A stretch of DNA of 15,201 nt from Anaerolineae bacterium. Lineage in GTDB: Bacteria > Chloroflexota > Anaerolineae > B4-G1 > DUEL01. Position numbers and translations under genes: made by a program. Shown piece by piece: positions 12,668 to 15,201 of the stretch. The stretch lies in contig JAOZPF010000035.1 in assembly GCA_029932895.1 (NCBI GenBank), forward strand, positions 1 through 15,201. Direction: 5' to 3'. Numbering within the stretch: position 1 is the stretch's first letter; each line of letters opens with the position of its first letter. The notes under the pieces were generated by a model. The model had not been told where the DNA came from, ran no database searches, and saw nothing but the letters and a program-made list of their open reading frames with translations.

Positions 12668-15201
12668 CTACCGTTCCAGCCACTCCTTTGCGGCCTTGGG
12701 CAGCAGCGCCACCGACCCACGGCGGATGGTGGGGCCAGGGAGGGAGTCAAGAAAGATCTGCCCGTAGGACTTGGAGACCAATCGCCGGTCAAAGATGGCA
12801 ACGACGCCCCGGTCGGTGCGGGTGCGGATGAGGCGACCGAACCCTTGCAAGAAGCGCAGCACTGCCTCCGGCACGGCATACTCCAGGAAGGGATAGTCAA
12901 AGGTCTCGGCGCGGGCGGCAAAGACGGGGTCGCTGGGCACGTTGAAGGGAAGTTTGGCGATGACCAGGCAGCTCAGCGCCTCCCCCGGCACGTCCACCCC
13001 CTCCCAAAAACTCCGTGTCCCCAGCAGGACGGCGCGCTCTGTGGTGCGGAACTGTTCCAGGAGCTGGTTGCGGGAAAGCCCACGCCCCTGGGCAAGCACA
13101 GTGATCCGGTCCCGGCGTAGCGGAGCGATGATCGCCCGCGTGGTGGCTCGTAGCTGGCTGTAGGAGGTGAAAAGCCCCAGTGCCCGCCCACGGGTGGCGC
13201 GGAACAGGGCGGCCATTCCCTGCTCCACTGCCCGCTGGTAGCCCGGCTGACCCGGCGCCGGGATGTCGTCCACCAGATAGACCAGGGTGGCGTTCTCGTA
13301 ATCAAAGGGGGAATCGACAGCCAACTCCTCCGCGTCCCCAGCGTTGAGCCGCTCGCGGAGAAAGTCAAAGCTGGAGCCGGTGCGGAGGGTGGCGGAGGTG
13401 AGAACCACCGCTTCTTTCTTGCGGAACAGGTGCTCTTCGACCAGCGGCCCCACGTGGAGGGGCGCGGCGTGGATAGAGAGCGGGATGTCCCTGGGACCGG
13501 CCTCCAACCAGTAGATGGTCTGATGGTTGGGCTGGGTGATAAAGCTGTTCAAGCGACCGTGGATCTCGGCCAGCCGCCGCGCCGCGCCGACCAGCTCCGC
13601 CTGCTGGTCCTCCACATCTTTCAGCCCCAGCACGGCCAGGTCCTCCAGCCCGCCGGCCAGCCGTTCCAGCCCGTCGGCGACGGCAAAGAGGGGCACGGCT
13701 GCATCATCCCAGGCGATCTCGACCAGGTCCCAGGCTGGCTGCACGCGCTGAGCGGGAGTGACGCGCATCCGGTGGGCGTAGGAGGTATTGCGATTCTCCT
13801 CCCCCTCTTGGGCGACGAACTCTTCCAGTTGGTCGAAGAAGCGGGCCAGCATCTGGCTGGCCTGCCCCACCGCGCCGGCTACCTGGGCGGCAAACCCCTC
13901 CACCTTGGCGGTGACCTGCGGGCCGAGCCGCGCGACCCGGCAGCGGGCGACGGTCTCGCCCAACAGCCCGGAAAAGACGCCGGGTTTGCGCTGGCGGCCG
14001 ACCTCCTCTAGGATGCGCCGGATTGCCTGCTGGTCGGTGGCAAAGGAGAGGCCGCTGGTGGTCGCCGCCTCCAGGTGATGGGCCTCGTCGACGATCAAAA
14101 AGCGGTACTCGGGCAGGGCACGGTTCTGCACGGCGATGTCGGCCAGGAGGAGGGCGTGGTTGACAATGACCAGGTGGGCGGCCTCGGCCGCCTGCCGGGC
14201 GTTGTAGAAGAAACAGGTGCCCTTGTGGTGAAAGCGACACCGTTCCGGGTCGCACCCCTCATGCTCGGCCGAGAGATCGCGCCAGACCGTCCGCTCCGCT
14301 GCGGTGGGGAGGAACAGGCTGTCTCCATCGCCGTCCACGGTGTTGGGCAGCCAGGCCAGCACCCGGGCCAGAACATCCATCTCCTGCAAACTGGAGGGGC
14401 CGGCCCGTCGCATCGCCTCCAGGCGCGCCGGACAGAGGTAGTGAGAACGACCCTTGAGCACCACGGCGCGAAAGTCAAGGTCGAGAATGCGCGCCAGATC
14501 GGGCAGGTCCTTGTGGTAAAGCTGTTCCTGAAGGTTGATGGTATTGGTCGAGATCACCACCCGCTCGCCGTTCTGAACCGCCCAGTAGACGGCGGGGATC
14601 AGATAGGCCAGGGATTTGCCCACGCCGGTGGGCGCTTCGACCAGCAGGTGGCGGCCCTCGTTGAGCGACCGGGCGACCTGCTCCAGCATCTCGACCTGCT
14701 GGGGCCGGTATTCATACCCCGGGAACTGGCGGGCAAAGGGGCCATCCTCCTCCAGCAAGGCCGCCAGCGCGGCAACATCCAGGGGGCGGCGAGTTTCGGC
14801 TGGCTCCAGGGAGGGCTCGCTGGTAGAGGCGGCAAAGATGGGCGCGCCCTCCGCCCGCCCGAGCTTGGCTGCCACCTGCGCAGCGACGGTGTTGGTAAAA
14901 GCTCCCCGCGAGACCTCCTGCAGGGCCTGGCGGAAAAAGGCAGTGGCCGGCCACTTGATCCGTTCTCCTTGCTGGATCAGTTCCTCCAGCACCGGGGTAG
15001 AGAGCGCCAGCGCCCGCTCAAAGAGGGCCAGAAAGAGATGCCAAGTGGTGCGGGCGTCTTCTAGTGCCCGGTGGGAGACGGCGGGCGGAGCACCGACCAA
15101 GGTGGCCAATGTCTCCAAATTGTAGCGGCGAGCGTCGGGGGCCAGAATCGTCGCCAGGCGGAAGGTGTCCAGGCTGGGGTTCCCGTCCAACACCGACCAG
15201 G
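12668..15201 (-). CDS. dinG: DinG-type helicase with DnaQ-like exonuclease domain, N-terminus cut by window edge
   Basis: XPD-like superfamily 2 DNA helicase fused to a DEDD-type 3'-5' exonuclease, for DNA repair or removal of unusual structures; cytosolic. The frame is open to the window end; residues here are numbered from the GTG at 15193, which is not the true start. Exonuclease remains: NPSLDTFRLA and HRALEDA at 41-47. Helicase: Walker A EAPTGVGKS at 186-194, DEAHH box at 369-373, a conserved SATL motif and motif VI GFGRLIRTRTDRG near the end. Four cysteines at 254, 314, 319 and 327 between Walker A and DEAH have the spacing of an XPD-type 4Fe-4S cluster. The layout fits the Firmicutes-type DinG rather than the E. 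coli form, which lacks the exonuclease. About 100 N-terminal residues are missing. The stop is TAG at 12668; no T-rich terminator follows. Confidence 0.92.
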   Translation of the reverse strand, partial: WSVLDGNPSLDTFRLATILAPDARRYNLETLATLVGAPPAVSHRALEDARTTWHLFLALFERALALSTPVLEELIQQGERIKWPATAFFRQALQEVSRGAFTNTVAAQVAAKLGRAEGAPIFAASTSEPSLEPAETRRPLDVAALAALLEEDGPFARQFPGYEYRPQQVEMLEQVARSLNEGRHLLVEAPTGVGKSLAYLIPAVYWAVQNGERVVISTNTINLQEQLYHKDLPDLARILDLDFRAVVLKGRSHYLCPARLEAMRRAGPSSLQEMDVLARVLAWLPNTVDGDGDSLFLPTAAERTVWRDLSAEHEGCDPERCRFHHKGTCFFYNARQAAEAAHLVIVNHALLLADIAVQNRALPEYRFLIVDEAHHLEAATTSGLSFATDQQAIRRILEEVGRQRKPGVFSGLLGETVARCRVARLGPQVTAKVEGFAAQVAGAVGQASQMLARFFDQLEEFVAQEGEENRNTSYAHRMRVTPAQRVQPAWDLVEIAWDDAAVPLFAVADGLERLAGGLEDLAVLGLKDVEDQQAELVGAARRLAEIHGRLNSFITQPNHQTIYWLEAGPRDIPLSIHAAPLHVGPLVEEHLFRKKEAVVLTSATLRTGSSFDFLRERLNAGDAEELAVDSPFDYENATLVYLVDDIPAPGQPGYQRAVEQGMAALFRATRGRALGLFTSYSQLRATTRAIIAPLRRDRITVLAQGRGLSRNQLLEQFRTTERAVLLGTRSFWEGVDVPGEALSCLVIAKLPFNVPSDPVFAARAETFDYPFLEYAVPEAVLRFLQGFGRLIRTRTDRGVVAIFDRRLVSKSYGQIFLDSLPGPTIRRGSVALLPKAAKEWLER

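Noticed and set aside
14075..15064. Plus-strand frame of 329 codons
   Set aside because: Antisense shadow of the DinG-type helicase, whose Walker A, DEAH and Fe-S cysteines lie in this region on the minus strand.
1..15201. tRNA, rRNA, CRISPR arrays, insertion sequences, integrase genes, attachment sites
   Set aside because: Looked for on both strands; no cloverleaf, spaced direct repeats, transposase motifs or terminal inverted repeats were found by eye.

Overview
The window is a GC-rich, gene-dense bacterial chromosome segment, most likely from Chloroflexota (Anaerolineae/Caldilineae-like). This placement is inference. It rests on the form of the small Flp pilin, a DegSU-like two-component pair, Tat-type L,D-transpeptidase and Pro/Thr-linker lipoproteins, and compact operons; no rRNA or tRNA is present to confirm it. 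I see no mobile element, CRISPR array, tRNA or rRNA.

Layout. (1) Bases 1-963, minus: N-terminal two thirds of a dihydrolipoamide dehydrogenase, cut by the window edge. (2) 1060-2505, plus: a promoter, a 20-codon small ORF and a sucrose-phosphate-synthase-like family 4 glycosyltransferase overlapping it by ATGA. (3) 4566-2510, minus: a three-gene operon with a single-pass membrane protein built on a proline hexad repeat, a methyltransferase with a C-terminal Trm112-like zinc ribbon, and a small unknown protein. (4) 4594-6941, plus, divergent from (3): a family 2 glycosyltransferase coupled by ATGA to a polyprenyl-phosphate sugar-1-phosphate transferase, which together start a lipid-linked surface glycan. 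(5) 6975-9091, plus: LuxR-type response regulator, DegS-like cytosolic histidine kinase, then a 48-residue Flp pilin with its own strong promoter, an ideal ribosome binding site and an intrinsic terminator. (6) 9155-10321, plus: Tat-exported L,D-transpeptidase. (7) 12598-10340, minus: hflX followed by a lipoprotein. (8) 15201-12668, minus: DinG-type exonuclease/helicase, cut by the right edge.

Themes. Much of the window concerns the cell envelope: glycan priming and extension, pilin, cell-wall crosslinking, lipoprotein and an anchored repeat protein. Nearly every transcription unit has a readable sigma-70-type promoter a short distance upstream, and six of eight have a TG extended -10 element. 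Using promoters together with ribosome binding sites to fix starts gave the most interesting observations: hflX seems to start at AUU, the transpeptidase at UUG, and the family 4 glycosyltransferase seems to be coupled to a small basic upstream peptide. Stretches without a gene are all under 200 bases and hold the promoters, leaders and terminator listed.
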